A stretch of 64,000 bases of DNA from Archilochus colubris. Lineage: Eukaryota; Chordata; Aves; Apodiformes; Trochilidae. The notes beneath the pieces were generated by a model that was given only the letters and a program-made list of their open reading frames with translations, made no database searches and was not told the DNA's origin. The stretch lies in NCBI GenBank assembly GCA_023079485.1, contig CM041083.1, forward strand, positions 155,824,552 through 155,888,551, written 5' to 3'. The first letter of the stretch is position 1; each line of letters begins with the position of its first letter. Below, piece after piece: positions 37,493 to 50,600 of the stretch. The position numbers and the translations under genes are program-made.

Positions 37493-38640
37493 TGCAATGG
37501 GTTGACCTTGGCTTGATGCCAGTTGTCCACCTCTATTGCTTTGTCAGCACTTCTCAGCTGGACAGGAGACAGAAAATAAAACTAATGGCTTGTGGCTGAG
37601 ATAAGGACAGGGAGAGATCACTCAACAATTACTGTCAGGAGCAAAGGAGACCCAAATAAGGAAAATTTATTTCAATTATTACCAATCAAATCAGATCAGA
37701 ACAATTAGAAATACATTTAAAATAAAAAATAAATCATAAAACAACTTTCCCCTACTCCTCACTTCTTCCTGAGCTTAACTTCACTCATTATTTTCTGTCT
37801 TCTCCAGTGGTTCAGGGGGACAGAGAATGGGGACTGCAGCCAGTTCAACTCATGTTGTCTTTGCTGATCCTTCCCCCTCAAGGGTAGGTCTCCTAAAACT
37901 CTTCTCCTCCTCCAATAGGGGTCCCTCCCGTGAAAGACAATCTTTCATTAACTACTCCAACCCTTCTCACAGGATGCAGTTCTTCACAAACTTCTCCAGC
38001 ACGGGTCCCTTCCACAGGGTACAGTCCTTTAGGATCAGATTGCTCCAATGTGGGCCCCCCCTCAAGGCAACAACCCCTGCCAGAAAACCTGCTCCAGTAT
38101 GGGTCTCTTCACAGTGCCACACATCCTTCCGGGAGTCTGCTCCAACATGAACATCCTATGAATTCACAGCTTCTTTTAGGCACATCCATCTGCTCTGGTG
38201 TGAGGTCACCCACATGCTGCAGGTGGATATCTGCTCCACCATTAACCTCCATGGACTCTAAGGGACAGCCTGCCTCACTATGGTCTTCATCACAGGCTGC
38301 AAGGGAATCTCCACTCCAGTACCTGACACAGCTCCTCCCCTTCCTTCTTCACTGATTGTGCCTGCAGAGTTGTTACTCTCACATATTCTTACTCCTCTCT
38401 TTGGGTGGAGTTGCAAAGGGCATTTTCCCCTTCCTAAACATTATCACAGAAGTGTTACCACCATTTTACCACCATTGCTGATGGGACTGGACTAGGCAAG
38501 CAGTGGGTCAATCTTAGAGCCATCTGGCATTGGCTCTGTTAGGACAGGAGAAGTTTACGGTTTCTTCTCACAGAAGCCACAAACAGCATCTCTTCAGCCC
38601 AACCCCTGCCTCCAAAACCTTGCCACACATAGCAAATACA
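37493..38640 (-). mobile_element. Complete solo LTR, family A (endogenous retrovirus relic)
   Basis: About 1148 bp. On the minus strand it starts TGTATTTGCTATGTGTGGCA (38640 downwards) and ends ...CCCATTGCA (37493), the TG...CA ends expected of an LTR. GTAT occurs immediately on both sides (37489-37492 and 38641-38644), consistent with a 4 bp target duplication. A minus-strand AATAAA lies at 37666-37671 near the 3' side. The middle (about 37905-38265) is built of degenerate 40-50 bp units starting CTGCTCCA. No gag, pol or env sequence adjoins it, so it is a solo LTR left by recombination. It resembles a common avian ERV LTR I remember; the 4 bp duplication favours a class I-type integrase, but that is weak evidence. 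Frames at 37827-38495 are incidental. Confidence 0.87.
37905..38265 (-). repeat. Degenerate tandem units inside the LTR
   Basis: On the + strand, blocks beginning CTCCTCCAATAG, CTACTCCAACCC, CTTCTCCAGCAC, TTGCTCCAATGT, CTGCTCCAGTAT, CTGCTCCAACAT, CTGCTCTGGTGT and CTGCTCCACCAT recur every 30-50 bp, each commonly followed by a GGGTCC...CACAGGG-like phrase. This is a decayed minisatellite within the LTR. Confidence 0.75.
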
Positions 38641-41600
38641 GTATATTACATGATAGTTCCATAGTATTCATTTTAGTTTCGTCCTTTTGTTCTCCTGTTA
38701 GAAGGTCCTTCTCCATCATAGAGTTCTTCTCTCTATGGACTTCTAGTGTATATTTACAGATAATGGATTATTAAAAAGAAGTGTATAACTCTTGGTCTTT
38801 TTTCCCATCATCTTTGCTAGAATTAAGATAGTACAGATTGAATAAGCATCTTGTAGTCTTGGATTTTAGTTGATGTTAGGGAATAAAAACAAAAATGTAG
38901 GTGCTTTTTGTTGCTTGGCAAGTTCTTTTTGAAACTGCTATAAAAAGTGAACTAGAGACCATGTCCTCAAATTAAGATTAATTTAAAAGTCTTGACTTAG
39001 AAATCAAAATAGAGAATACAATAGAGATGTTAAAGACCATTTTCCTTCCACTGTTTTTGGGAAGGGATGGGAGGAAATTGTTGCTGTTCAAACCATGTGA
39101 TGCTCTTTTGCTGTAACTTTGAGAATCTAAAGATGCAGATATATAGCTTTGTGTATTTAAATATCAGAAACTACTAGAACCACCCATTTGAATATAAACA
39201 TGAAGAACCTCAGAAAGTAAGATCTAGACTAAGGTTGTTTGATGTATACATTTGAAAACGTATTGTGTACTTTTGACAAAGTAAATAAGATCAAATGTTG
39301 ATCTTATTTAATAAGATCAATTAAAATGTTCTTACAAAGACCTACTGTAATAAATTACAGCATGAAGTGCAGTTCTGTTCTGTATCTTTTAACTGCACAG
39401 GTATTTTAACCTCTTGATTCCCTGCACCACAGAAAGAAATTACGAGTATCCTCTGTCAGTAAACTTCTCCCTAAGAAGTTATAGGAGAGTTACCTATCTT
39501 CCAGAATTCTCATTCAAATAAGCCTAAAATTATAAGGACAACTAAGTGAAATTTGGCTTCAGGAATAGAAATAAACTGAGGGTTCTATTGACTACAATGT
39601 GTCATCCAAATGTTTGACTACAGCTTAAACTTGTTGTCTTACAATCTTTATATGCAGTTTGGATTCAAGGTATTGAAAAGCCATCAGTCATGGATGCTTT
39701 AGAGTTTTATTCTCAGAAAGATGTCCTCCCAGATTTTTTTCTTCGATATGGATATGCCTTTTTATCTGTAGGTAGTGTGAGAATTTGAACGTTTTTAATT
39801 TTAACATCTTATGGGTTTATAACTGTTATTTAATTTATTTTTTTAAAAAAACTGATTTTGGCAATTTATCAAGTCTTCTATAAAGTCAGAAACAAGAGAG
39901 ATTGCACTGTGTTCTTCATAGATGTATGTAAATATTTCAAGTAGAGCCCAGCTTGACCTGGACTTCATTTATTCTAGTGAAGGAAAATAAAAATAAAATT
40001 ATTATTATTTATAATTATTATTGTTATTACTCTGATGAATATAAGTACAGTGTCATTTAATTAATTAAACTATTAATTTCGAAAAGACCATACTTTTTCT
40101 CTGCAATGATAGAAATTTAATTTCAGCTTCCAACAACCCTTATATGAAAAAAATATTTTCCTTCTAATTTTACACTTCTTTTGATGAAGTCTCTCCCTTT
40201 TAGATCAGAAAGGATCTAAGCTGTTTATCTTTGCATTCAACAGTAACAGCAACTCAAATACGGGGTAGATCAGCCTCTGATCAACAGTCAAGCGTGCACA
40301 CAGCTTCTGACTTATTCCCCTCTCATGCTACATGGAGAAACTAGAAGGAAGGTGAGAAGCTTCATGGATTGAAGCACACAAACACTACGTTTGCTTAGGA
40401 TGTTACTCTTTGATGGTAATAAAAATATGAATTTCCTCATGACAGCTACAAAGCAAATTTCAGAATAACGAAGTCAAAGAACATTTATGTGAGTCTGAGA
40501 CAGATATTTTATATAAAATAAAGTAATATTTTTATGTAAACTAAAGGAACAGAGAGTGGAAAAGATTTTGGGTGAGGAGACAGTGTAATGAATATACATG
40601 TATCATAATTCATAAACAGAAGCTGTTGGGACAATGAGAAATGGTCCTTAATCATCAATAACTTTTAGAGATTTCTTGTAATTGATACTTAGTGTTTTAT
40701 ATGTAGATTCCTTAATTGTTTGATATCCCCAGAACCAGTTCTAAGAAACCCAAATAACCCAGGGTTACCTCAATTAAAATCAAGGGACTGCAATCCGACT
40801 AACTAGAGTTTCACTCTAAAAAAGAAACATGACAGAGCACAGTGAGAGGTAGAGTTAGAGAAGGTCAGTATCACAGTGAGAACCTAGAAACTGACATATT
40901 TGATTTAGAGTTTTGGGAAATGGAGTACTAGAAAGGAGATGTTGACCTTTCAACCTCACCAAAGCAAGCATCAGAACAGCCATGAGGACGTAGATTACCT
41001 AATATTCAGCATTATGCTCTAGCCATTAAGCTGTTAAACAGCATTATTTCAACTAATGGAAAGCCATTAACTTTTTTGAGTGTCATTTACTGTTAGTAGA
41101 GATGATCACTACAGAACAATTGAGTTTCTACAGCACATTTTTTATGTCTTTTAATTAGGGATATGTCCTCAAATAAACTCATATAACCTATGTTTCTCCT
41201 GCTTTAAGTTCCTTAGGTCATAGATTCTTAAAGTGTTAATAAATCTCTGCTAGTTAGCATCACCTCCTGACTCTTCAAGTGACATTTTCCTCCCAAGTTA
41301 TTATATTGCCACCTTAGTTTCCGCATTAGGGGGCATCTTGTTACTTTTCATATTATCATTGCAAATCCATTGACCTTCACTGTGAGAACATTTGTAGGGA
41401 TTCCAGTTATCAAATATACTATAATACAAAATGCACCTTAAAATAAGCATTTAAGTGTCAGTATATAGGCTAATATAAGTAATAATTAATTAAAAAATGT
41501 ACAATATTTTTACTCTTTAATTTAAATGACACTACTCTGGATCTATTAATTTTCACTAGTTACAATTTCTAAGTAATTATTTAAGGATTTCTTAGGAAGG

Positions 41601-42850
41601 ATTTTCTTCTTTTGTCCCCTTCAGAAAGAGATAAAATATTTAAATCCAGATTTTTCTTGGATGAATTAGCTAACAGAATATCTGAACTGGGGCATAACAT
41701 AAATTTGTAATTATATTTTTGAAAGGAAAAAGTTTCCTATTTCTGCCTCATTTGATCTAATTTATCTGAAGAGTTAGAAACATAGTAATAATATAAAGGT
41801 AAAACAACGTTTTTGGAAAACTAAATCATTTAAGAATAGACAAGTTCACTAGATGCTCTAAGTAAATTTGCATGTATTTAATATGTAGCAAAGTTTATAA
41901 AGATCAGTTGCATGGACACAAAAAAAGCAGGGTACTGGAGAACAGAGTATCACTATAGCATCTTTCACTGAAGCAACTTTCAGGATATCATAATAAATGT
42001 CAGTTTTATGCTATTTATGTAGTAGAAATGATGCATATAATTTCTTTTCTTATAAGAACATCCTGTCAGATCTCAGAGGAATAAAATAGGATAACCTTCC
42101 TAGGAATGAGATCTGCATGGCATGCTGCATGATTTTTAGAGGTCTGTTTGATGGTGCATAACTTAGGGTTCCAGGCACCTGAAGAGAAGCAATATTATCT
42201 ATAATATCCACTCTTTCTTGAGAGTGCTAGATGTAGTAAATGACAGCTTAAATGATACTTTAATCTGAATGCCTTTCTTACTGGGATCATAATGAACCAG
42301 TATGTCTGGTACAAAATGCATGCCTGATGAATGATTTACAAATAACAGCACAGCCAAGTAAATTACCAGAAATCATCACTATAGTCAGCTCCAGGAAAAA
42401 TTTTAGGAAGAAATGGAAATTCTACAGAATGTTCCTACAGACTGTGACTTAGGGATGTTCTTGAAAGAAAAACAAGACTTTATGACAGAGTGGGGTGGAA
42501 GCCATGTTATAGATATAGAACTGAGAGTTAAGGAATTACAGGTACAAAGAAGACATCAGTGCTCAGTTAAACCATTGCCTTCTCCTGCTCCAGTGTGTGG
42601 ACTATTGTTCTGACAGCTGTTTGATAGTGACAGTATGGGGCAGGGGGAGTAGGGAGGGAGGAGAAAATGCTGTCCTGTCAGCAGATGAAGATGATTAAAT
42701 TTATTGGAATATCTGGTTAAAATGCACAGAGAACCTTTTGTCACAACAGCATCATGTTTGAGTAGATACTGCTGTTTGGCATGCCTTAATGACCCTGCCA
42801 ATTAGAACTCATAAAGTAGTAGCTGTTATTCTTGGGATCATACTGCACTT
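38641..42850. other. Intergenic, AT-rich, with one perfect hairpin
   Basis: No gene or mobile element recognised. Contains a perfect inverted repeat at 39283-39309 and an (ATT)n-rich stretch at about 39996-40030. The region 40180-40330 is slightly GC-richer but unassigned. Confidence 0.55.
39283..39320. repeat. 12 bp perfect hairpin plus third arm copy
   Basis: AAATAAGATCAA (39283-39294) and its exact complement (39298-39309) are separated by three bases; AATAAGATCAA recurs directly after at 39310-39320. Confidence 0.9.
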
Positions 42851-42857
42851 GCATCAA

Positions 42858-42985
42858 GGCAGTCCCAAGAACAAATAGAGGATAGGTGGAGTGACACAAA
42901 TCCTGAGGAAAAGGACTTGGGGTGTTGGTTGATGAGAAGCTCAGTGTTCTCCTGCAGTGTGCATTTGCAGCCCAGAAAGTCAAGA
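42858..42985 (+). mobile_element. CR1 LINE relic, C-terminal ORF2 region
   Basis: Plus-strand fragment with GGCAGTCCCAAGAACAAATA, CCTGAGGAAAAGGACTTGGG, TGTTGGTTGATGAGAAGCTC and GCATTTGCAGCCCAGAAAG, corresponding to the [12 protein letters not shown]...CALVAKKAN region of the intact element at 1.2-4.2 kb. Confidence 0.85.
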
Positions 42986-44185
42986 CTGAGATGTGTGCTT
43001 AGATTTATTATAAGTGTTAATTGTCTAGGAAGGGTTGGGGTTTTTTTAGGCTATGTTAGTTTTGGTTTTGTTTTTCATATCTTTTTATTCCATTTTGGGC
43101 ACTTAGCACCTTTCAACCTCTGGCATTTGAGTTCCATGCATAGCTGAAACAGTTACAAATCAGAAGTGCATTTATACAGTAAATAGTTGCTTGCCTTGAT
43201 CCTGAATATAATTATATCAAAATAGTGTAAACAACAACATGTGTAATCATTTTGTAACAGTGGGATGGCAGAGACAAACACAATATATAGGTATTTTACA
43301 TAAGTCTGTGAGCAAAATTTACAGGCTAAAGGCACAAAGACATAGGATTTGATCTTTGGATGCGTGGAGAAAATTTAAGCAATTACCCAAGCAGAAGAAT
43401 TTGCAAGCTGAAGAACAAAGAACAAAGAACAAAATATGCACAAGACACTGCAAACAGGCAGAACATCCTTGAACACACTAGAAGGAAATGAAAAACAAGA
43501 TGCATCAGGGGCTGGCTTTGGGATCTAGGGAAGCATGGAACACAAAGGGTGATGGAGGAAATATTAAGAAAGGAAGAGAGGCCCACTTAAGCATTGACTT
43601 GTGTCACAGAAGAGCTTTCGATCTTGATCACTTCCTTGGGAAACTAAGGAACTCCAAGGAAACTTAGCCATTAATACTACCCATATTGTATCAGAAACTA
43701 GGTTATTTATTGCATGCTTACAGCTTCTATGGGATATGAGTGTTAAAGACGCAGAAATTCTACATTTAAACTAGTGATAATGTGCCAGAATTACTTGAAG
43801 ATATTTTTAAAAATTGAAACTGTCCTTGTTTTTGAGTATTCTGAAGACACACATCAAATGCTGTAATTACCGATGTATACAGGTGTCTGTTTATATATGT
43901 GGCTTTACATATACACCTGCATATTTACACCACATATAACTCTACTAATTTTAAGAGTTTACATTCATTCTTTTCCAAGCCACTAATGAAGTACTATCAC
44001 AACAAATCCATTGACATTGTAATTAATTTCCTCCAATTAATACAGACTGCTACTGTTAGAATCAGTAATTTCATCACAAAAGGTAATTAGGTTAGTTTAA
44101 CAAAATTTGGGTTGCTGAATCTATGCTGGCAGTTCCCAGTCATCATCCTTCCCCTCATACTCTCAGAAATGGCTTCCACACACTA
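42986..44185. other. Intergenic, nothing recognised apart from a small heptamer repeat
   Basis: A GAACAAA heptamer is repeated three times at about 43411-43432. The rest is unique-looking AT-rich sequence. Confidence 0.55.
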
Positions 44186-44189
44186 TCAA

Positions 44190-44385
44190 CTTTCCAGACA
44201 GTGAGCTGTGACTAGCCATCAACCTGTAATTCCCAGATCTCCTTGCTCTTCTTGAAGATGGGCATAACTTTTTTACCTCAAGAAACTTATCCCAAACACC
44301 ACGATGTTTCAAATGTAGCCATATCATCATAGCAACATTACCCACCTCCCTTAGCAGATGTTATTGCATCTATTGTGACAGAATC
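44190..44385 (-). mobile_element. Decayed CR1 relic, reverse transcriptase region
   Basis: Follows, with many changes, the + strand of 2575-2770 in the intact copy: CCTGTAATTCCCAGATCTCC, CTTCTTGAAGATGGGCATAAC, ATCATCATAGCAACATTACC, CTCCCTTAGCAGATGTTATTG. Too decayed to give a frame. Confidence 0.6.
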
Positions 44386-44524
44386 ATCCACTCTGTGGTA
44401 GGATCTCTTCAAGGACTTTCAGGATACCTACTGCACTAAAAAAAGAACAGCTATGGAATACAGTGACTATTAAGAAACCTTGGCAGTTTCTGACAGACTG
44501 TACCCTCAGTCAATTAATTCAGAT

Positions 44525-44665
44525 CAACAGTTTTCTGGGATTCATTAGGAAAAAATATTGATAGCAGGCTGAGAAACATCATCTTTCCTTTCTCTTCAGC
44601 CCTAATGAGTGCAAACCTTGAGTACTGAGTCCTTTCTGTGCTTGCTGGTACAAGAGAGATGTTGT
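44525..44665 (+). mobile_element. Decayed CR1 relic, C-terminal ORF2 region
   Basis: Plus-strand remnant with GGGATTCATTAGGAAAAA, CTTTCTCTTCAGCCCTAATG and CTTGAGTACTGAGTCCTTTC, which follow the CR1 blocks for [15 protein letters not shown] and LEYCVQFW. It lies in the opposite orientation to the relic just upstream, so the two are separate insertions or an inverted pair. Confidence 0.75.
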
Positions 44666-47600
44666 ATCACATGACAAATGTTCTTTGGATAGTGAATCAT
44701 GCAATGGGAAGAAACTAATGACCAAGATTTATCAACTTTATTACAATAATACAAGTTGACAATCAATATAATTAACCCTAAGTGGAAAACAAGCAATCAA
44801 AGCATGAGGGAAAGAGACAAGAAGAAAATTCACTTGCCTTGTGGGCAAGGTGTAATAACCTTATTGATTAGTCTTAACCACTGATGCAACTGTCATGAGA
44901 ATTGTTAATCTCTCATGATTTATGTAATAATGTGTGTTTAGTTTGGTTTTTTTTTTGTTTTTTGTTTTTTTTGTTTGTTTGTTTGTTGGTTGGTTTTTTT
45001 TTGTGGGTAGCATCCCTGGACCAGCCATTAGTCCTACCTCATGTTAGCACTGGGGTATTTTTTATGGGATACTATCTTTGTTCAATGTTATGGCTGATAG
45101 GTTTACACAGATCTGTCTTTTATGTACAAAGCTGGACATATCTCCAAAAAGGCTGGTGACTTACAAGAAGTTGTGATTGACATGTGGCTATGTGAGCAGT
45201 ACAAATATGTTATGCAAGTAGTTTCATGATTGGAAGAACGAAAGGGGCATGTATTGGACCTGTCTGATGTGAAAATACTGGATTCCTAGAGTATGAAAAC
45301 AAATTGATTTTCTGGCAAAATGTAGTCTTCAATTCTAAGAAATGAAGAGCAGTCCAAAACTTACTATGCATTTCTTGCAAAAAGTATCATAAATCCCAAT
45401 GAATTTATCAAATAATCAATTTGGGAAATAATGTAATATTTTCCTTATTTAAAGTCAACCAAACACAAGCATAAATGTTGAATTGGTATGTGTGTAACTT
45501 CATACATGCTGAAGGGACATTTTGGAGAATAATGGTTTAGTAGGATAGGGAATGAAAAGGGAAGACCCATCATTCTGAGAATGTCAAGACTCTTTATTTG
45601 GCAAATGAGACATACAAGATCCTTAATTGAGCTGGACAGGAGAAAAAAGGATCTTTAAATTATTATTATTATAGAATTTTTATCTTCAAGCTTTCTATCA
45701 TATAAAAATTCAGCATGGTTGAAATATTTTTCCTATTCGCATGAGCCTTAATTATGCATTGATTACTATTTGAGTTTTTCATACTATTTGCATTTTTAGG
45801 CTATTTCAACATATAAGCAATATATTCTTAGATTCTAGTATTTCTGAGCTAAGTTCTCTGCCCTAAATCCAGCTTTTCTTTCCTTTAACTGGCTTGATTT
45901 AAAATATTAACAATGTATCATCTGATGCAGATTTGCTTTTCTCTTCTTTCATCAGCATTACTTGTAATGCTACTCTGGATGACGAGGTAATGATTTACCT
46001 TTGTTATATCAGACATTATGGAAATTCTTTAGGTTACAAATTATCTGCTTTAGAAAGTTATGCAATCCTTGGTTTACATTAATTTTTTTTAGAAAATTTA
46101 TGTATTTATAATGATCCAGGTTAATGGGCAAAAAGAAATCAAGAAAGTATCTACTCTTCCATATGAAGCAGTTTTGACATTGAAAATTATTACATTTTTC
46201 CCAACATAATGCAGTCCTTTAGAAACAGAAGATTTGGCTTATTGCTTCTTTTCAAACTAGTTTTCCACTAGAAATAAATACTGTATGGAAGAGGAGGGAA
46301 AATAGGTACCCTGTTCATTGTGCAAAGTGACATACACTATGTGATCCAGCCCTACAGCAGAAAGTAGGGGAAGTACATTTTTAATTTATAGCATCTCTTT
46401 CAAACCCCTAAGTAAATTAGTGAGTCTTTTTTAAGAGCTCTATTTAAAGATTGTATCACATCTTTGTTCTACACAGTTTTCTAAAAGTTTGTTTCCTCTG
46501 TAGTATTTATCTGCAAGAATTAACTTTATCTTAAACAATGTGTGCATGAAATTACCTCATAAAACATTAAGTATTTTATCAAGACAATTGTTCATGGAAA
46601 TTAGCATAATCAAAATAGAGATTATCCTTCAAGTCAAAAGTGTTCACAATTACAACCCAGTGGGTGCATATTTTTCTCCTAAGGTGCTTCCAAGGCTAAT
46701 TACACTACTAACAAATAAAATAATAATAAAATTTGCTTGAAGACCCTCTGTGTTTATAGACCTATGCTCAGAGCTATACACTATGTTTGGATATAGAGAG
46801 ATAAATGGAAATTTCTAAGTTTGTGTAATACCTAAACATTATTGATATACCTCTAAATATATTCTGTGAGGACCTCACATAAAAACAAAAGTCAAATAAT
46901 ATGTACATCTACCTCGGTATTATTTAAGTGTTCTGTTAAAAGTTATTAAAATGAATGCAAAATTATTATGGAATGACAGCAATAGCATTAAAATTTCTTC
47001 TTCAGATGTTGTGCCAGCCAAATGTGGTGAATATTATGGAAAGAAAACAAATTTTATGCCTCACTTGAGGAAAGTAATCAGGTGTGCTGAAGATACAACA
47101 GTATGTGGAATCCTTTGTAGAAATTAGCTGAGTTATGATTATGTGAAGGGAAATGAGCTAATGGTAAAGAACATTTATCTGTGGCCTTTCTCCTTTTCTT
47201 TATTTAGTAAAATGTCTCATATCAGGAAAGAAGCATATGGAATGTTCTCCTATTTTGAAAGTATATATTTTCCTTACCTTCTACATTATATTACCCTCAA
47301 CAGAATCTAAATTTAAAAAGTTGCTTATGTGGTGTATAAGATATGGTTTAAAAAATTAATATCACTCTATAACTGTATCGTTAAGTTGAAATGATTTCTT
47401 TATCTATGAAATGTAAGTATGCCTTTTCAAACATATTTTTGAAAATAGAGAGGTTGGTTTGTTGTTTTTTGTGTTTTTTTTTTGTTGTTGTTGTTGACTC
47501 CCAGTGTAGTCATACATCTTCCACTTAAAACATCATTGACGTGAAAATTACAACAGCTTTAGAACCTCCACAGTGCTAGTGCTGTAATGTACCAATTTGC

Positions 47601-48629
47601 AGATTCCTGCTGTTCCTCTCTTTTCTTCCACAAAAGTAACAGTACAGAAAATGTAGCTTTATTGTTTCTATCTTTCTCAAATAACCATTTTCTGAGTGTA
47701 TCTTTGCATAGAAATTGTTGTTGGAAATGGCATTTAAATTGATAGGACTGGTCTGTCAAGCAGATAATTGGAAATAATTGGCAGGCATGGCCTGACTCAG
47801 AATTGAATTCCATGCTGGATAGCACTGCAAATTTATTTATCTGAAGATATATATGAAATTAACTTGTACAGTATATGTTATTTTTAAATGGAAGCTACAT
47901 GAAGCAAGAAGGAAATGAAACAACAAACATCCCTATAATAGCTTTCATCTTTTAAAGTTTATAAAGTTTATATAAGTGTTTGTCTTTGGAATTCCACCTG
48001 ATGGAAAATGTTAAGCTGATTCAAAATAAGCTTTCCTTTTTGAAATCAAACAAGAAACAAAATGGAATTATTTAGTCTCCTAGTTTAGCTCATTTTTTAC
48101 AGTATATCAATTATAAAATTATTGCTACATTTATGGAATAAATATGGGAAAATATTGATTTGTGTGTATGCTTTGTATTGAAGTAGATTTTTGTTACGAA
48201 GATGCATTACTATTGACTGCATTTTCATTGTTCTTGCTGTTATTAATGAAAATCAAAAGAAAATCTAAAAAACCTGAAAAACCTCTAAAAAATTTATCCA
48301 AGTACTGAAACTACAGAGGAGAAAGCTACTAAATTTGAATTATGGTACTGTAGCAGTGAAACCATCACTTATGAATTATGATGTCTCATTAAGTATGCCA
48401 AAGTGCATCTCATATTTTAAATCAATATTCAATATATCTATATGAATCATGTTACAAACTATGAGTACTATAAAATTAAATTGCTATTTTCTTAGCCATA
48501 ATCTCCTAAAAAATAAAATATTAAGGATATTCTAATTAATTCCTGTCTTCCTTTGGTTACCTTACCTACCTTAGTCTGCTTATTCTTCAATTGGTAAAAT
48601 TACAGTATGTAATTAAAATTCTTAGCTTC
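44666..48629. other. Intergenic, AT-rich, T/G-rich simple tracts
   Basis: T/G-rich low-complexity DNA at about 44940-45005 (GTTT units) and 47455-47500 (GTT units). No exon or transposon recognised in the remainder. Confidence 0.55.
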
Positions 48630-48631
48630 CT

Positions 48632-49021
48632 TAAGATGATGGATCCGTCCATTCATCTGCCTGTGGTCCTGATCCATGCCAGCCCATATCTGTGTGTTCC
48701 TGCCTCCAGTTCCCGACTGCTGCCGACTCCAGGATTCCAGCCTGGACTTTCCCAGGGCTGCCCTGCAGCCTCGGTGGTGATGTGAGAGTTATTGGGGGGA
48801 GAGGGGGGGGAGGAACGTGGTAACCATTTTTCTGTATATTTGTATATATTTAGTAATTTTTTCCTATTTATCATTACTGTCTCATTAAAGTTGTGTAGTT
48901 TAGTTTCCAACCCATAAGTCTCTCCCTTATTCTCTCTCCTTTCCTTATCAGGGAGGAGACAAAGATTAATAAGAGAGCATCTGTTACTCGGTTTAATTGC
49001 CTGGCCAGTGATAAACCGTGA
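48632..49021 (+). mobile_element. LTR fragment, family B, 3' part
   Basis: Matches the minus strand of 62582-62970 in this window: CATTCATCTGCCTG, GACTCCAGGATTCCAGCCTG, TGTATATTTGTATATATTTA, CATTACTGTCTCATTAAAG, GTTTAGTTTCCAACCC, AAGTCTCTCCC and TAATTGCCTGGCC. Ends near CCGTGA, where the LTR terminal CA has probably mutated. The 5' half is missing. It is GC-richer than its surroundings. The frames at 48591-48785 and 48653-48910 are incidental, and the latter's peptide resembles that read at 62643-62843 only because both lie in the LTR. Confidence 0.82.
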
Positions 49022-50600
49022 TTTTCATTATTGTGACATGAGCTGCAATGGTTCATGAACAATGTGTTGTAACATTTTGAACATCAGAATCAAAACATCT
49101 TCAAGTGTCAAAATATTTTCTTCTGAATTCCTCGGGGCACTCAGGGATTAAATGAAATTGAGACAAGTACAGGTGCCGTAGACAGAAACTTAAAAGAGAG
49201 GAAAGGGTTGACAAATTCCAACTTGTGAGTCTGGAAACTACTAGTATAGCTTATATGTATATATGTAGACATATATAAAATACAATTCAGTGGACCAGAT
49301 AATAAGATTATGTGAAGAAGACTTAAATTGTTGACCAAATACCTCTCTTAAAGTTAATAGTTTTGTAAAAGTTAAATATCCAGGAATTTAAAGTATTGCG
49401 GTTGCTTGTAAAACATGCCCATTAAACTTATTTCTTCTATTGACTTTTTAGTTTCTAGTGTCTAAGGTTTTTTTCCCTGGGGAAAAATATCATTAAAACC
49501 CAAGCAAAAACCAAACCAAACCAAACCAAAAACCATCACGTCAAACAAAGAACAAACACAGACCTCTAAGCCTACGAGGTCTATAGTTCTTAAAGGAGAA
49601 CAAAGACTTACCTGACACAAAGAAAGTACCTCAGTAAAATGTGCATTTTAATATAAAAAAATACTACCAACTAGATCACTATTGCAAAAATATATAGACC
49701 AGTAAGTGAATTTTAAATAGCAAATCTTTGAGTCAGATATTTGCTAAGTTTTCTTCAAGGAGCGTTGTCTTACAGTTGTACTTTAGATCCTTCACACTAG
49801 TGACATAACATAACAATTTTCATAATGAAAATCACTGGATGGTATTAAACTGTAAGGTTGTACCAGCTCTCTTCAGAGAGAGGTGGAACCACGTGTTGGA
49901 GTGTGGGTCAAAAACACTTTTTCATCTTGCATGACACCCTCAGCCAGGCTGCTGGGGAAAGGTCAGACTGTTACTGTCTCTTTTTCTATGTGAATATGTA
50001 GCTCCCTGATTATTCATTTAGATGTAGTCTCTACTAGTGTCCTCAATAACAATGGTATGGACATGTGATAAATGTAGGTTACTGTGGTTAATGTTAACCT
50101 ATATCTTAAAAACATTTTTTAAAAAGTTTTGAAATACAGTTCATTGGATATAAAATACATTGGATGGTTCCTAGGAGGTAAAATAAGTTTAATCTCTTCC
50201 AGCATGTACAGAGATAAAGGAAACCATGAATAATCACTTGGATATTATCTTTGAATTATGGTCTTGGAAGGCGGACAAATGAATGTGGTAATGAAATTAA
50301 TTAGAAATTATGCACTATTAGAAATATATTATCATTAATATACTATTGTAATTATAATATCATGCAGATACCTCAGTAGGAAAAGAAAGGCAAGGGAAGA
50401 CAGTCTGCTTCTGAATCATGTTGAAACAAGGTGTATGAAGAAGGCCTAGGTACCCAGCTTTTACCTTCACTCTGTAGCAATTAAGATTATCACCTTAGCC
50501 CATCTGATAGGATGCACCCATAAGAGCTGAGAAAGAGGCTGATATCATTGCAAGATCATTCTTGATTTTCTACTGGCATGTGAGGAAGGAGAAGGTGATT
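49022..50600. other. Intergenic; (AAACC)n tract and one unassigned patch
   Basis: A short AAACC repeat lies at about 49510-49530. 49860-49990 is GC-richer than its surroundings and may be an unrecognised old repeat. Sequence from about 50430 may already be decayed CR1. Confidence 0.5.

Noticed and set aside
37827..38495. Three overlapping frames of 71-141 codons suggesting a Ser/Pro-rich protein
   Set aside because: They lie wholly inside a solo LTR, antisense to its transcription, and are explained by its GC-rich tandem units.
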